DNA of 59,524 bases. Source: Rhodocyclales bacterium. GTDB lineage: Bacteria > Pseudomonadota > Gammaproteobacteria > Burkholderiales > Rhodocyclaceae. The notes below the pieces were generated by a model that was given only the letters and a program-made list of their open reading frames with translations, was not told where the DNA came from and made no database searches. The translations under genes and the position numbers were made by a program. Shown in pieces: positions 1 through 13,871 of this stretch. The stretch spans positions 1 to 59,524 of the forward strand of contig JACOUN010000066.1 of assembly GCA_016177805.1 (NCBI GenBank), written 5' to 3'. Numbering within the stretch: position 1 is the stretch's first letter; every line of letters starts with the position of its first letter.

Positions 1-150
1 ACACTCCAAGTCCGGTTCTGCGAGGAGCCGGGGACGAACCTGCGCATGGCCGAAATAGTGTGGCACCGCCGGGAAACCAGGCGGCAACAGAGAAACAAAC
101 CTCGACCTAAACGTGGGCAAGGAGCCGGCTTACTCTCCGAGTCATTGATT
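1..150 (+). mobile_element. Probable 3' end of a group II intron (domain V remnant and tail)
   Basis: Bases 9-21 read AGTCCGGTTCTGC, which resembles the 3' strand of the conserved group II intron domain V. The following GC-rich hairpin-forming stretch up to about 150 would be domain VI or the intron tail. Any maturase ORF would lie upstream of the window. Only half of the diagnostic hairpin is visible, so this is a resemblance, not a proven fold. The exon after it is an Rhs fragment. Confidence 0.38.
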
Positions 151-153
151 TTG

Positions 154-390
154 CGACCCGCCGGCCGCCTCACCGCCCACGACGTCGATAGCGTTCGCAC
201 CGAATGGACCTTCGACGCCAACGGCAACCGCACCCACGAAAACGGCACCGAGATCGCCCGCTATGACAGCGAGGACCGCCTCATCCAGTGGAAGGACGCC
301 ACTTACACCTACACCTACGACGCACTGGGCAGCCTGTATCAGGTCACACTGCCCGGCGGCACCCGCATCGACTACGTCATCATCAAGAAA
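154..390 (+). pseudogene. Rhs/YD-repeat protein fragment
   Basis: The plus-strand frame that is open from 46 encodes YD-repeat sequence of the Rhs family here. It contains FDANGNRTHENG, then YTYTYDALGSL, then LPGGTRIDYVI, the run that in full Rhs proteins sits just before the C-terminal core. The similarity ends at about 390, where the downstream residues become unrelated and lysine-rich. No start or toxin tip is present. This is a broken internal piece of a large Rhs gene, interrupted upstream by the probable intron and downstream by the transposase region. Confidence 0.7.
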
Positions 391-505
391 AAGAGGTCGG
401 TACCCTTTACCGCGTACGAAACCAAGAAAGAATCCTGCGGGCTATCACCTTCACTGCCCATTGTCATAAACTTATGGCCACTACAAGCGTGACAGTCACC
501 GTCGC

Positions 506-1201
506 ATGCCGAGAAAGCCCCGCTTCTATCTGCCCGACATCCCCGCGCACATCATCCAGCGTGGAAATTCCCGTCAAGCCACGTTCTTTGCCGAAGAGGA
601 CTACGCGGCTTATCTGGGCTGGCTGCGGGACGGGGCGGAGCTGCACGGATGCGCTGTCCATGCGTATGCGCTGATGACCAACCACGTGCACTTGCTGGTC
701 ACGCCACGGGACTCGGGGTCAATCAGCAGGTTGATGCAGTACGTCGGGCGCCACTATGTCAAGTACGTGAACCATGCCTACGCGAAGAGCGGAACGCTCT
801 GGGAAGGGCGGCACAAAGGATGCCTGGTTTGCGGCGATGACTATCTGCTGACGTGCATGCGCTACATCGAACTCAATCCGGTGCGCGCGGGAATGGTCGC
901 CGCGCCGGGTGACTATCGTTGGTCGAGCTACCGCGCCAACGCGATCGGAGAACCGGGAGACGGACTTACGGCCCACCCGCTCTATCAGGCGCTTGGACGA
1001 AGTGCGCAGGAGCGCGGCCATGCCTGCCGCGAGTTGTTCAGAGCCGCGCTGGAACGGGATCAGATACACACGATCCGGACGACGGTTCAAACCGGCACAC
1101 CGCTCGGTAGCGAGCGCTTCAAGCAGCAGATCGAACAAACCCTGCAACGCAAAGTCGGTCAGGCGCAGCGCGGCCGAGCGAGGCAAGTAAAGGCTGAGTG
1201 A
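506..1201 (+). CDS. REP-associated tyrosine transposase (Y1, IS200-like fold)
   Basis: This 231-aa protein belongs to the HUH single-strand transposases related to IS200 TnpA that are linked to REP hairpins. The N-terminus has the family pattern MPRKPRFYLP followed by IIQRGN at 16-21. The metal-binding HUH motif is NHVHLL at 59-64. The conserved LWEGRHK lies near 98-104. The candidate nucleophile is Tyr120 in MRYIELNPVRAG. The length is normal and the frame is intact, so it could be active. It sits in Rhs debris with no obvious partner gene. Which repeats it would recognise cannot be told from sequence alone; two repeat types occur in this window, one at 35971 and within recC, the other around 49348 and 52805. 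Confidence 0.88.
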   Translation: MPRKPRFYLPDIPAHIIQRGNSRQATFFAEEDYAAYLGWLRDGAELHGCAVHAYALMTNHVHLLVTPRDSGSISRLMQYVGRHYVKYVNHAYAKSGTLWEGRHKGCLVCGDDYLLTCMRYIELNPVRAGMVAAPGDYRWSSYRANAIGEPGDGLTAHPLYQALGRSAQERGHACRELFRAALERDQIHTIRTTVQTGTPLGSERFKQQIEQTLQRKVGQAQRGRARQVKAE

Positions 1202-1233
1202 CACCGTTGCCCCCTTCAGGGAACGGCCCCGCC

Positions 1234-1329
1234 ATGCCGATCTCCTTCGCCCGCCTTGCCAACCTGTCGCGCACCCTGCTGACGCTGCTCCTCCTCACCC
1301 TGTCCGGCCTGGCCTCGGCCGCCTCGCAC
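1234..1329 (+). pseudogene. Orphan signal-peptide start of a lost gene
   Basis: An ATG at 1234 opens a frame with a typical Sec signal peptide: a basic start, a leucine-rich core (LLTLLLLTLSG) and an Ala-Ser-Ala-Ala cleavage region. After about 1330 the frame continues only as low-plausibility sequence to 1461, overlapping the end of the opposite-strand gene. The simplest reading is that the 5' end of an exported protein gene was left behind when the rest was deleted or replaced. The identity of the lost protein is unknown. Confidence 0.35.
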
Positions 1330-1379
1330 GATCGAACTTCATCTGAAAATGTGACCCTGGCCGTTACTATTTTCCCCCG

Positions 1380-2246
1380 TCATGTTCGGGTGTGCATGTA
1401 TTGCGCGAACAGGCTGGGGTGCAGTGCGCGCAGGGTTTTGCGGCGTTCGATGATTTCGTGATGGCGGCCCTGACGTTCGAGGGCAAGCAGTTGCAGGATT
1501 GTTCTGGCGGCTTGTTCGGGCGGGGTTTGTTCGGGCGTTTCGGCGGTCCGCAGGACGGCCTGCAGCGATGGCTCCATGATCAGGGCCCATGCGGGGAACC
1601 AGGGGTAGTCGGCGTGGGTGCCGAGGAAGTCGCGCTCGAAATGCGCCAGCATGGTGGCGGGGGTTGCGGGTGCGAGGCGGTGCGTCAGGTGGGAAAACCG
1701 GGCTGGGTCACGCCAGGCCAGTTCGGCGAGAAGCGGCCACGCGGCGTCCAGTCCTTGCAGGTGAAACGTGGCTTCGGCCATCCAGGCCAAGGGCGCGGGC
1801 CGGCGTCGCCAGGTGTCGATGCCCTGCACGGCCAGCGCGGTCTCGGACCAGTGCCGCGCGCGGATGTGCATGTGGGCCGCGTGCGCCTCGGGCGTGTGTG
1901 ACTGGTATGGGAGATGTTGCACGGCATTTGCGAGCGCGCGCCATAAGTGGCCGAGCCACGTGGTTGCGTCAGCCGGTCCGAGCGCGGTCGCGGCGGCGGC
2001 GGTGATCGTGCGGTCCAGTTGGCGGGCCGCGCGCTGCGCGTGGTCGTGGTTCAGGATGCGGTCCGGTTGCGCTTCGAGAGCGTTGACCAGAACGGCGGAT
2101 GCGTCGAGCAGGTTGTCTTTCGGGAATTCCGCGGCGAGCGCGGTGCGGGCTTTCCGGATTGCCGGGAGATCGCGCGCGCGCAGCGCGGCGATGATCTCGT
2201 TGCGTAGTGTGACGTCGCGACTGTCTCGGAACAGATCGAGCTGCAT
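1380..2246 (-). CDS. Conserved hypothetical protein, helical
   Basis: I do not recognise a named family. The likely start is the ATG at 2246, giving 288 aa beginning MQLDLFRDSRD. Other in-frame starts exist at 2267 and 2318, but they add only proline-rich sequence. No Shine-Dalgarno sequence decides between them. The protein is rich in Ala, Leu and Arg with many His and Trp residues and looks all-helical, like a repeat-containing cytosolic protein. There is no signal peptide, membrane segment or catalytic motif. It is divergent from mnmG and ends naturally rather than in debris, so it is probably a real gene. Confidence 0.75.
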   Translation of the reverse strand: MQLDLFRDSRDVTLRNEIIAALRARDLPAIRKARTALAAEFPKDNLLDASAVLVNALEAQPDRILNHDHAQRAARQLDRTITAAAATALGPADATTWLGHLWRALANAVQHLPYQSHTPEAHAAHMHIRARHWSETALAVQGIDTWRRRPAPLAWMAEATFHLQGLDAAWPLLAELAWRDPARFSHLTHRLAPATPATMLAHFERDFLGTHADYPWFPAWALIMEPSLQAVLRTAETPEQTPPEQAARTILQLLALERQGRHHEIIERRKTLRALHPSLFAQYMHTRT

Positions 2247-2458
2247 GGGCGGGGGTGGGGTTGGCATGCGGTTCGGGGTTGGTCGGGCGATTTTGCGGTG
2301 CGGGGTGATTCGATGCAACCACCGAAGGGGACGGTCGTCGGCATTGTTGTGGCGGGTCGGGTCGGAGTGTTCGCGCCGTTATTCGCAAACCCATGTTCCG
2401 GAATGAGAATCCCGTGAAACAAGGATGTGCGCCGCTGTGCAATGGGGGCGCGAAGGCG

Positions 2459-2464
2459 TAAAAT
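2459..2464 (+). promoter_or_regulatory. Candidate -10 element for mnmG
   Basis: TAAAAT matches the sigma-70 -10 consensus at five of six positions, 38 bases before the mnmG start. The -35 region (near TGTGCA) is poor, so this is only a candidate. Confidence 0.3.
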
Positions 2465-2501
2465 CCAGCCCCTTCCCGTATCGCCAGCGCCAGGGGGCGC
2501 C

Positions 2502-4427
2502 ATGCCGTTGATTGATTACCCTTCCCGTTTCGATGTCATCGTGGTCGGTGGCGGCCATGCCGGTACCGAGGCGGCGCTGGCGGCGGCGCGCATGGGGGCG
2601 AAAACGTTGCTGCTGACGCACAACATCGAGACGCTCGGGCAGATGAGCTGCAACCCGTCGATAGGCGGCATCGGCAAGGGGCATCTGGTGCGCGAGGTCG
2701 ATGCGCTGGGTGGCGCGATGGCGGCGGCGACTGACGAGGGCGGCATCCAGTTCCGCATCCTCAACGCGTCCAAGGGGCCGGCGGTGCGGGCGACGCGGGC
2801 GCAGGCCGACCGCGTGCTGTACAAGGCGGCGATTCGCAGGCGCCTTGAGAATCAGCCCAATCTGTGGCTGTTCCAGCAGGCGGTGGACGACCTGACCGTG
2901 GAAGGCGAGCGGGTGAGCGGGGTGGTGACGCAGATCGGCCTGCACTTTGCCGCGCCGACGGTGGTGCTCACGGCCGGTACTTTCCTCAATGGCTTGATCC
3001 ACGTCGGCATGCAGCATCACGTGGGCGGGCGCGCGGGCGATCCGCCGGCGATTTCGCTGGCGCAGCGGCTCAAGGAGCTGGCGCTGCCGCAGGGGCGGCT
3101 GAAAACCGGCACTCCGCCCCGGCTCGACGCGCGCAGCATCGATTTTTCGCTGATGCAGGTGCAGCCGGGTGACGATCCGGTGCCGGTGTTCAGTTTCATG
3201 GGCTCGGCCAGCCAGCATCCGGCACAACTGCCGTGCTGGATCACCCATACCAACGAACGCACCCACGACATCATCCGCGCCAACCTGGATCGCTCGCCGA
3301 TGTATGCGGGGGTGATCGAGGGGGTGGGGCCGCGCTATTGCCCGTCGATCGAGGACAAGATCCACCGCTTCGCTGACAAGACCAGCCACAATGTGTTCCT
3401 GGAGCCGGAAGGGCTGGAGACGCACGAGATCTACCCAAACGGGATTTCCACGTCGCTGCCCTTCGATGTGCAACTGGCGGTGGTGCGCAGCATACGCGGC
3501 ATGGAAAACGCGCATATCTTGCGCCCCGGCTATGCGATCGAGTACGACTACTACGATCCGCGCAACCTCAAGTCGTCGCTGGAAACCAAGTCGATCGCCG
3601 GGCTGTTCTTCGCCGGGCAGATCAATGGCACCACCGGCTACGAGGAGGCGGCGGCGCAGGGCTTGCTGGCCGGGGCCAACGCGGCCTTGCAGGTGCAGGG
3701 GCGCGAGCCGTGGTGCCCGCGTCGCGACGAGGCCTACCTCGGGGTCCTGGTGGATGACCTGATCACGCGCGGCGTGTCCGAGCCGTACCGCATGTTCACG
3801 TCGCGTGCCGAATTCCGGCTGCAATTGCGCGAGGACAACGCCGATCTGCGCCTGACCGAAGCCGGGCGCGCGCTGGGGCTGGTCGACGATGTGCGCTGGG
3901 CGGCGTTCTGCGCCAAACGTGAGGCGATCGAGCGCGAAACGGCACGTCTGCGCGCGACCTGGGCGCACCCCGAGCGGATTCCGGCGGCGGAGGCCGAGCG
4001 CGTGGTGGGCAAGGCGCTGGAGCGCGAGTACCGCTACTTCGATCTGTTGCGCCGCCCGGAAACCACTTATGCTGCGTTGATGACGCTGCCGGGCGCGCCG
4101 GAAGATCCGGAAACCGATGCACAGGTGGTCGAGCAGATCGAGATCGCGGCCAAGTACCAGGGTTACATCGACCGGCAGCAGGATGAGGTCGCGCGGCAGT
4201 TGCTGGCCGAGTCCACGCCGCTGCCGCAGGACTTCGACTACAGCACGGTGCGCGGGCTGTCCTTCGAGGTGCAGCAGCGCCTGACCCAGCACCGGCCGCA
4301 GACCATAGGTCAGGCGGGGCGCATCCAGGGGGTGACGCCGGCGGCGGTGTCGCTGCTGCTGGTGTGGCTGAAACGCAATGAAATGAAGCGCGCGCTGGCG
4401 GGCTCTGACGAGAAGAAGACTGCATGA
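2502..4427 (+). CDS. mnmG: tRNA uridine-5-carboxymethylaminomethyl modification enzyme MnmG
   Basis: MnmG (GidA) works with MnmE to install the carboxymethylaminomethyl group on U34 of certain tRNAs, using FAD and methylene-tetrahydrofolate. The 641-aa protein has the FAD dinucleotide fold GGGHAG at 16-21, the family signature CNPSIGG at 50-56 with GGIGKGHL following, and [13 protein letters not shown] near 375. The start at 2502 is chosen because translation from it matches the family N-terminus, and AGGGGG lies just upstream. A longer frame from 2427 is open by chance. It overlaps rsmG by 4 bases (ATGA), a translationally coupled pair conserved in proteobacteria. Confidence 0.97.
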   Translation: MPLIDYPSRFDVIVVGGGHAGTEAALAAARMGAKTLLLTHNIETLGQMSCNPSIGGIGKGHLVREVDALGGAMAAATDEGGIQFRILNASKGPAVRATRAQADRVLYKAAIRRRLENQPNLWLFQQAVDDLTVEGERVSGVVTQIGLHFAAPTVVLTAGTFLNGLIHVGMQHHVGGRAGDPPAISLAQRLKELALPQGRLKTGTPPRLDARSIDFSLMQVQPGDDPVPVFSFMGSASQHPAQLPCWITHTNERTHDIIRANLDRSPMYAGVIEGVGPRYCPSIEDKIHRFADKTSHNVFLEPEGLETHEIYPNGISTSLPFDVQLAVVRSIRGMENAHILRPGYAIEYDYYDPRNLKSSLETKSIAGLFFAGQINGTTGYEEAAAQGLLAGANAALQVQGREPWCPRRDEAYLGVLVDDLITRGVSEPYRMFTSRAEFRLQLREDNADLRLTEAGRALGLVDDVRWAAFCAKREAIERETARLRATWAHPERIPAAEAERVVGKALEREYRYFDLLRRPETTYAALMTLPGAPEDPETDAQVVEQIEIAAKYQGYIDRQQDEVARQLLAESTPLPQDFDYSTVRGLSFEVQQRLTQHRPQTIGQAGRIQGVTPAAVSLLLVWLKRNEMKRALAGSDEKKTA

Positions 4428-5050
4428 GTGAACACCGCATCCTCGAACAAGGCGTGGCCGCGCTGGGGCTGGGGCTCGCGCCGGCCACCCAGGCGCGCCT
4501 GCTCGCGTACTCGGAGCTGCTGCTGAAGTGGAACCGGGTGTACAACCTGACCGCGATCCGCGCGTCCGACCAGGCGATCACGCACCACATGCTCGATTCG
4601 CTGGCGGTGCTGGCGCATCTGGGCGAGGTGGAGCGCCTGGCCGATGTCGGCTCGGGCGGCGGCTTGCCCGGCATCCCGCTGGCGATCGCGCGTCCGGCGC
4701 TGGCGGTGACCTCGATCGAGGCGGTGAGCAAGAAGGTGAGCTTCCAGCAGCAGGCCAGAATCGAACTTGGACTGAACAACCTGACCGTGCTCAACGAGCG
4801 GGTCGAGAACGTGCGTGCCGACCCGTTGTTCGATGCGGTGATCTCGCGCGCCTTCTCCGATCTGTCCGAGTTCGTGCGCCTGACCGCGCACCTGCTGCGG
4901 CCGGGGGGGCGGTTTCTGGCGATGAAGGGCGTGTATCCTGAGGCCGAAATTGCGTCCCTGCCAGCCGGAATCCGCGTCGCCGAGGCGCTGCCGCTGCAGG
5001 TCCCCGGACTGGATGCCGAGCGGCATCTCATCATTCTGGATCAGGCTTGA
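4424..5050 (+). CDS. rsmG: 16S rRNA (guanine527-N7)-methyltransferase RsmG
   Basis: RsmG (GidB) methylates N7 of G527 in 16S rRNA using S-adenosylmethionine. The 208-aa protein has the family pattern [10 protein letters not shown] at 36-45 and the SAM-binding glycine loop GSGGGLPG at 76-83. Length matches the family. Its ATG overlaps the mnmG stop, and its own stop overlaps the parA ATG, so mnmG-rsmG-parA form one tightly packed transcription unit. Confidence 0.97.
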   Translation: MSEHRILEQGVAALGLGLAPATQARLLAYSELLLKWNRVYNLTAIRASDQAITHHMLDSLAVLAHLGEVERLADVGSGGGLPGIPLAIARPALAVTSIEAVSKKVSFQQQARIELGLNNLTVLNERVENVRADPLFDAVISRAFSDLSEFVRLTAHLLRPGGRFLAMKGVYPEAEIASLPAGIRVAEALPLQVPGLDAERHLIILDQA

Positions 5051-5820
5051 TGGCCCGAATATTCTGCGTGGCAAATCAGAAAGGCGGCGTCGGCAAGACG
5101 ACCACCTGCGTCAATCTGGCGGCCGCCCTGCACGAGGCGGGGCAGCGCACGCTGTTGGTCGATCTCGATCCGCAGGGCAACGCGACCATGGGCAGCGGCG
5201 TGGACAAGCGCGGACTGACGCATAGCGTGTACCAGGTACTGGTCGGGCTGGCAGCGCTCGATCACGCGCGCGTCGCGTCGCCCAGCGGCGGCTTCGATGT
5301 GCTGCCGGCGAATCGGGATCTGGCCGGAGCCGAAGTCGAACTGGTGGCGCTGGAGCGGCGCGAGCGGCGTTTGCGTGACGCGCTGCAGGCCTTCGACAAT
5401 GACTACGATTTCGTCCTGATCGACTGCCCGCCCTCACTGTCGCTGCTGACGCTCAACGGGCTATGCGCAGCGCATGGGGTGATCATCCCGATGCAGTGCG
5501 AGTATTTCGCGCTCGAAGGCTTGTCCGATCTGGTCAATACCATCAAGAAGGTGCATGCCAACCTGAATCGCGACCTCAAGATCATCGGTTTGCTGCGCGT
5601 CATGTTCGACACGCGCATGACCTTGCAGCAGCAGGTTTCGGCGCAACTGGAGGAGCACTTCGGCGAAAAGGTGTTCCGTGCCGTGGTGCCGCGCAACGTG
5701 CGCCTGGCCGAGGCCCCCAGCCACGGCATGCCCGGCGTGGTGTTCGACCGCAATGCCAAGGGTGCGCAGGCCTACATGGCGTTCGCGGCGGAGATGATAG
5801 AGCGTGTCAAGACGCTGTGA
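5050..5820 (+). CDS. parA: Chromosome-partitioning ATPase ParA (Soj)
   Basis: ParA is the deviant Walker ATPase that forms nucleoid-bound gradients and moves ParB-parS complexes during chromosome segregation. The 256-aa protein starts [10 protein letters not shown], with KGGVGKT at 11-17 carrying the deviant Walker A lysine, DLDPQGN at 38-44, and a Walker B-like FVLIDCPPS further on. There is no N-terminal helix-turn-helix, so it is the small chromosomal (type Ib) form. The ATG at 5050 overlaps the rsmG stop. A TTG immediately upstream is in frame but less likely. Confidence 0.96.
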   Translation: MARIFCVANQKGGVGKTTTCVNLAAALHEAGQRTLLVDLDPQGNATMGSGVDKRGLTHSVYQVLVGLAALDHARVASPSGGFDVLPANRDLAGAEVELVALERRERRLRDALQAFDNDYDFVLIDCPPSLSLLTLNGLCAAHGVIIPMQCEYFALEGLSDLVNTIKKVHANLNRDLKIIGLLRVMFDTRMTLQQQVSAQLEEHFGEKVFRAVVPRNVRLAEAPSHGMPGVVFDRNAKGAQAYMAFAAEMIERVKTL

Positions 5821-5851
5821 CGTATCGACCACAACAAGGCATTCGGGATAC

Positions 5852-6703
5852 ATGACACCACCAAAACTCAAGGGGCTCGGACGCGGGCTGGATGCGTTGC
5901 TGGCCGGCAATAGTGACGATGAAGGCGCCCGCGGCGAGTTGCGGTCGTTGACGGTCGGTGAGCTGCAGCCGGGCAAATACCAGCCGCGCACGCGCATGGA
6001 TCCCGGCTCGCTGGAGGAACTGGCGGCCTCGATCAGGGCGCAGGGAGTGATGCAGCCGGTGCTGGTGCGCCCGGTGGGCTATGGCCGCTTCGAGATCATC
6101 GCGGGCGAGCGCCGCTGGCGCGCGGCGCAACTGGCCGAGCTGGATGAAGTGCCGTGCCTGGTGCGCGAGATTCCGGACGAGGCGGCGCTGGCGATGTCGC
6201 TGATCGAGAACATCCAGCGCGAGAACCTCAATCCGCTCGAAGAGGCGGGCGGCATCCAGCGTCTCATCGATGAGTTCGGCATGACTCACCAGCAGGCGGC
6301 CGACGCGGTCGGGCGGTCGCGCTCCGCCGCGACCAATCTGCTGCGCCTGCTCAATCTGGCGGTGCCGGTGCAGGAGTTGCTGATGGGTGGCGACATCGAC
6401 ATGGGGCACGCGCGCGCGGTGCTGTCGCTCGATCCCGCCAGCCAGATCCAGGTCGCCAACCAGGTGGCCGCGCGTGGCTACTCGGTGCGCGAGACCGAGC
6501 GCATGGTGCACAAGCTGCTGCACCCGCCCCAGCAGCCGGCCGCGCGCGCGCCGGATCGCGATTTGCTGCGCCTGGAAGAAGAGGTCGCCGATACGCTCGG
6601 GGCGACGGTCAGGATACGGGCGAATCGCAAGGGGGCGGGAGAAGTGCGCATCCGTTTCGGTGATCTGGATCAGCTCGACGCATTGCTGACGCGCCTGCGC
6701 TGA
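5852..6703 (+). CDS. parB: Chromosome-partitioning protein ParB (Spo0J)
   Basis: ParB binds parS sites, spreads as a CTP-dependent clamp and loads condensin. The 283-aa protein has the usual basic start with [11 protein letters not shown], the CTP-binding signature GERRWRAA at 85-92, ENIQREN near 119-125, and a helix-turn-helix around 135-156 ([14 protein letters not shown]). The start at 5852 is chosen because it yields this conserved N-terminus; the longer frame from 5804 reads back into parA. Spacing of 31 bases after parA indicates one operon. I found no obvious parS 16-mer by eye in this window. Confidence 0.96.
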   Translation: MTPPKLKGLGRGLDALLAGNSDDEGARGELRSLTVGELQPGKYQPRTRMDPGSLEELAASIRAQGVMQPVLVRPVGYGRFEIIAGERRWRAAQLAELDEVPCLVREIPDEAALAMSLIENIQRENLNPLEEAGGIQRLIDEFGMTHQQAADAVGRSRSAATNLLRLLNLAVPVQELLMGGDIDMGHARAVLSLDPASQIQVANQVAARGYSVRETERMVHKLLHPPQQPAARAPDRDLLRLEEEVADTLGATVRIRANRKGAGEVRIRFGDLDQLDALLTRLR

Positions 6704-6853
6704 ACCGGGGTGGCACTGTGGTCCGGTGTTGCGCCGGAGCGACAGTGCACGCACATATCGGAGCCGTCGAGTATCGCCTGGAATGGCCGTGGATGGCGCA
6801 TCAGGCGGCGTTTGCAAGTTTGTGCGGGCGTTTGCTGCACTGCGATAGTGCGT

Positions 6854-6882
6854 TTGACTTCGTTGTGGTTAACCCCTACCAT
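6854..6882 (+). promoter_or_regulatory. Candidate sigma-70 promoter of the atp operon
   Basis: TTGACT at 6854-6859 and TACCAT at 6877-6882 are separated by 17 bases, in the 223-base gap between parB and atpI. The -35 matches five of six consensus positions and the -10 four of six. The position, 44 bases before atpI, fits a promoter for the ATP synthase operon. Not experimentally supported. Confidence 0.45.
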
Positions 6883-6926
6883 TACACAGTTTTTTCGAGC
6901 AGTCGGCGCGGCGCGCGAGCGGACCC

Positions 6927-8119
<1,193 letters not shown>

Positions 8120-8149
8120 GATTCTGTATTATCAACGGTTTTAGCTTAA

Positions 8150-8419
<270 letters not shown>

Positions 8420-8453
8420 TCGGTTCCTCCAACTCCACTGAGGGCCCACAACA

Positions 8454-8927
8454 GTGAATTTGAACGCAACCCTGATAGCCCAGATCGTTGTGTTCTTCAT
8501 ACTCGGCTGGTTCACGATGAAATTCGTGTGGCCGCCGATCATGAAGGCGCTCGACGAACGTGCGAGCAAGATCGCCGACGGGCTGGCAGCTGCGGACAAG
8601 GCCAAGTCGGATCTCGCGCTTGCCGAGAAAAAGGTCGTTGAAGAGCTGCGCCACGCTCGTGAATCCGCGGGTGATGTGCGTGCGGTCGCCGAGAAGCAGG
8701 CGGCGAAGTTGCTCGAAGAGGCCCGCACCGAAGCCAACCGCATTGTCGCCGTAGCCCGTGAGGCCGCCTTGGGCGAGGCAGCCACTGCCGCCCAGCGTGC
8801 CAAGGAAGAACTTCGTGACCAGGTCGCACTGCTCGCAGTCGCTGGTGCCGAACGCATCCTGCGTCGTGACATTGACGCCAAGGTGCACGCTGATCTGCTT
8901 GCCAACCTGAAACAGGAACTCCAATAA
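8454..8927 (+). CDS. atpF: F1Fo ATP synthase subunit b
   Basis: Subunit b is the peripheral stalk dimer that anchors F1 to Fo. The 157-aa product has one N-terminal membrane helix (residues about 5-25, ending FVWPPI) followed by a long charged coiled coil rich in Ala, Glu and Lys. It starts at a GTG at 8454; the residues after it match the family N-terminus NLNATLIAQ. It ends three bases before atpH. Confidence 0.97.
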   Translation: MNLNATLIAQIVVFFILGWFTMKFVWPPIMKALDERASKIADGLAAADKAKSDLALAEKKVVEELRHARESAGDVRAVAEKQAAKLLEEARTEANRIVAVAREAALGEAATAAQRAKEELRDQVALLAVAGAERILRRDIDAKVHADLLANLKQELQ

Positions 8928-8930
8928 GCC

Positions 8931-9467
8931 ATGGCCGAGAACGTCACCATCGCGCGCCCCTACGCCGACGCCGCTTTCGAGCTGGCCAAAGGGGCCGGTG
9001 CGCTGGGGCCATGGTCGGATGCTCTCGACAAACTTGCTGCGATTGTTGCCGACCCGGACGCTCGGGGCTGCATCAGCGATCCGAAACTCACCGCGGATCA
9101 GATCCACGGTCTGATGGTCGGGATCGCTGGTGAAACCCTGAACCAGGAACAGCAAAATTTCGTTCGCATTCTCGTCGAGAACGAACGCCTGATAGTGCTA
9201 CCCGAGATCCGTGACCTGTTCGTTGCCCTGAAGAACGAACATGAAGGTGTCAAGGAGGCGGATATCGCCTCCGCCTTCCCGATCGATGACGCAACCCTGG
9301 CAAACCTCAAGGCTGACCTCGAAGCAAAATTCAAGGCCAAGCTGAACGTGAAGGTGCGCCTGGACCCCGAACTTATCGGTGGGGTCAGGATTGCCATCGG
9401 CGATGAAGTGATCGACGCCTCGGTCCGCGGCAAACTCGCGAGCATGGCCGCTGCGCTAAAGAACTAG
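8931..9467 (+). CDS. atpH: F1Fo ATP synthase subunit delta
   Basis: Delta links the peripheral stalk to the top of the F1 alpha-beta hexamer. The 178-aa protein begins [17 protein letters not shown], typical of the helical N-terminal domain, and ends in the conserved C-terminal segment with LIGGVRI and IDASVRGKL. Length matches the family. It lies between atpF and atpA with short spacers, in the standard order. Confidence 0.97.
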   Translation: MAENVTIARPYADAAFELAKGAGALGPWSDALDKLAAIVADPDARGCISDPKLTADQIHGLMVGIAGETLNQEQQNFVRILVENERLIVLPEIRDLFVALKNEHEGVKEADIASAFPIDDATLANLKADLEAKFKAKLNVKVRLDPELIGGVRIAIGDEVIDASVRGKLASMAAALKN

Positions 9468-9479
9468 GAGCATACATAA

Positions 9480-11018
<1,539 letters not shown>

Positions 11019-11038
11019 GCCGCTGAGGGAGATGGAAT

Positions 11039-11908
11039 ATGGCAAGCGGTAAGGAAATCCGAACCAAGATCAAGAGCGTGCAGAACACGCGCAAGATCAC
11101 CAAGGCCATGGAAATGGTGGCCGCGTCCAAGATGCGCAAGGCGCAGGAAAGGATGCGGTCGGCACGTCCGTACGCTGAAAAGATCCGCCGACTCGCCGCG
11201 AACCTTTCCCAGGCCAATGTCACCGATTACAAGCATCCGTTCTTCGTCCGCAAGGCGCAGAACAAGCGGGTGGGCGTGATACTGGTAACCACCGACAAGG
11301 GGCTTTGCGGCGGTCTCAACACCAATATCCAGCGCGTTGCGATCAACGCGATGAAGGAATGGGAGGCCGCCGGTGCCACTGAAATCCGTGCCTGCTGCAT
11401 CGGCAACAAGGGTTTCGGCTTCATGCAGCGCGTGGGTGCCAAGGTCGTGTCGCATGTCGTGCAACTGGGTGACACGCCGCACCTCGAGAAGATGATCGGG
11501 CCGGTCAAGATCATGCTCGATGCCTATCAGGAAGGTGAGCTCGACGCGGTCTATATCGCCTACACGCGCTTCGTTAACACCATGAAGCAAGAGCCGGTGC
11601 TGGACCAGTTGCTGCCCCTGTCGGGCGAGAAGCTGGGCACGCCCGACAGTTCATGGGATTACCTGTATGAGCCCGATCCGCAGGTGGTCATCGACGAACT
11701 GCTGATGCGCTATGTCGAGGCGCTGGTCTATCAGGCGGTGGCCGAGAACATGGCCTCCGAGCAAAGCGCGCGGATGGTTGCGATGAAGGCCGCATCCGAC
11801 AATGCCAAGAACGTCATCGGCGAGCTGGAGCTGGTCTATAACAAGACCCGCCAGGCTGCGATCACGAAGGAATTGTCTGAAATTGTCGGCGGCGCCGCAG
11901 CGGTCTAA
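11039..11908 (+). CDS. atpG: F1Fo ATP synthase subunit gamma
   Basis: Gamma is the central rotor shaft that couples c-ring rotation to catalysis. The 289-aa protein has the conserved N-terminal helix ([10 protein letters not shown], then [14 protein letters not shown]) and the C-terminal helix with [18 protein letters not shown] and [10 protein letters not shown]. Both ends are intact. AGGGAG sits before the ATG. Confidence 0.98.
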   Translation: MASGKEIRTKIKSVQNTRKITKAMEMVAASKMRKAQERMRSARPYAEKIRRLAANLSQANVTDYKHPFFVRKAQNKRVGVILVTTDKGLCGGLNTNIQRVAINAMKEWEAAGATEIRACCIGNKGFGFMQRVGAKVVSHVVQLGDTPHLEKMIGPVKIMLDAYQEGELDAVYIAYTRFVNTMKQEPVLDQLLPLSGEKLGTPDSSWDYLYEPDPQVVIDELLMRYVEALVYQAVAENMASEQSARMVAMKAASDNAKNVIGELELVYNKTRQAAITKELSEIVGGAAAV

Positions 11909-11919
11909 CGGATTATTGA

Positions 11920-13306
<1,387 letters not shown>

Positions 13307-13360
13307 TGAAGTATCCCGCGCGGTGGCATGCCGCCGCGCGGCAATGACAAGGACAGGACT

Positions 13361-13786
13361 ATGGCAATGACGGTACATGTTGACGTCGTCAGCGCGGAAG
13401 AGCAGATATTTTCGGGGTTGGCCGAGTTCGTGGTCTTGCCCGGTGAAGCCGGTGAACTCGGGATACTGCCGGGGCACATGCCGCTGCTGACCCGCATCAA
13501 GCCGGGTGCGGTACGGGTCAAGGTGCCGAATCAGGCCGCGGAAGAGCTGATCTTCGTCGCGGGCGGCATCCTTGAGGTGCAACCTGGGCTGGTGACGGTA
13601 CTGGCTGACACCGCGATCCGCGGCAGCGATCTCGACGAGGCCAAGGCGCTTGAAGCCAAGCGTCTTGCGGAAGAGTCGCTGCGTGACCGCTCGTCCAAGG
13701 TGGACTACGCCAAGGCCCAGGCCGAACTGGCCGAGGCGATCGCACAGATCGCAGCGATCCAGAAACTGCGCAAACGTGGGCACTGA
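13361..13786 (+). CDS. atpC: F1Fo ATP synthase subunit epsilon
   Basis: Epsilon is the small rotor subunit that regulates ATPase activity. The 141-aa protein has the N-terminal beta-sandwich with [20 protein letters not shown] and a C-terminal helical hairpin. The ATG at 13361 is chosen because it gives the family start [14 protein letters not shown]. It closes the operon and is followed by a strong terminator. Confidence 0.97.
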   Translation: MAMTVHVDVVSAEEQIFSGLAEFVVLPGEAGELGILPGHMPLLTRIKPGAVRVKVPNQAAEELIFVAGGILEVQPGLVTVLADTAIRGSDLDEAKALEAKRLAEESLRDRSSKVDYAKAQAELAEAIAQIAAIQKLRKRGH

Positions 13787-13810
13787 GCGTCACGCCTGAG
13801 CCACCCGAAA

Positions 13811-13836
13811 AAGCAGCCGCAAGGCTGCTTTTTTTT
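13811..13836. terminator. Bidirectional intrinsic terminator between atpC and ubiJ
   Basis: AAGCAGCC (13811-13818), loop GCAA, and GGCTGCTT (13823-13830) form a perfect 8-bp hairpin. It is followed by TTTTTT on the plus strand and preceded by a run of A that becomes a T tract on the minus strand. It can therefore end both the atp operon and the converging ubiJ transcript. Confidence 0.88.
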
Positions 13837-13871
13837 CGCGCGTGCGAGTGACTGAACGCCGCGTCTGGCTG

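Noticed and set aside
1330..1379. End of an IS21-like element (GAAAATGTGACC and TATTTTCCCCC)
   Set aside because: The likeness is short and there is no istA/istB gene or second end. It is too weak to call.
2319..2501. Replication origin near mnmG-rsmG-parAB
   Set aside because: These genes are often near oriC, but no cluster of DnaA boxes, no AT-rich unwinding region and no dnaA, dnaN or rpmH genes are visible in the window.
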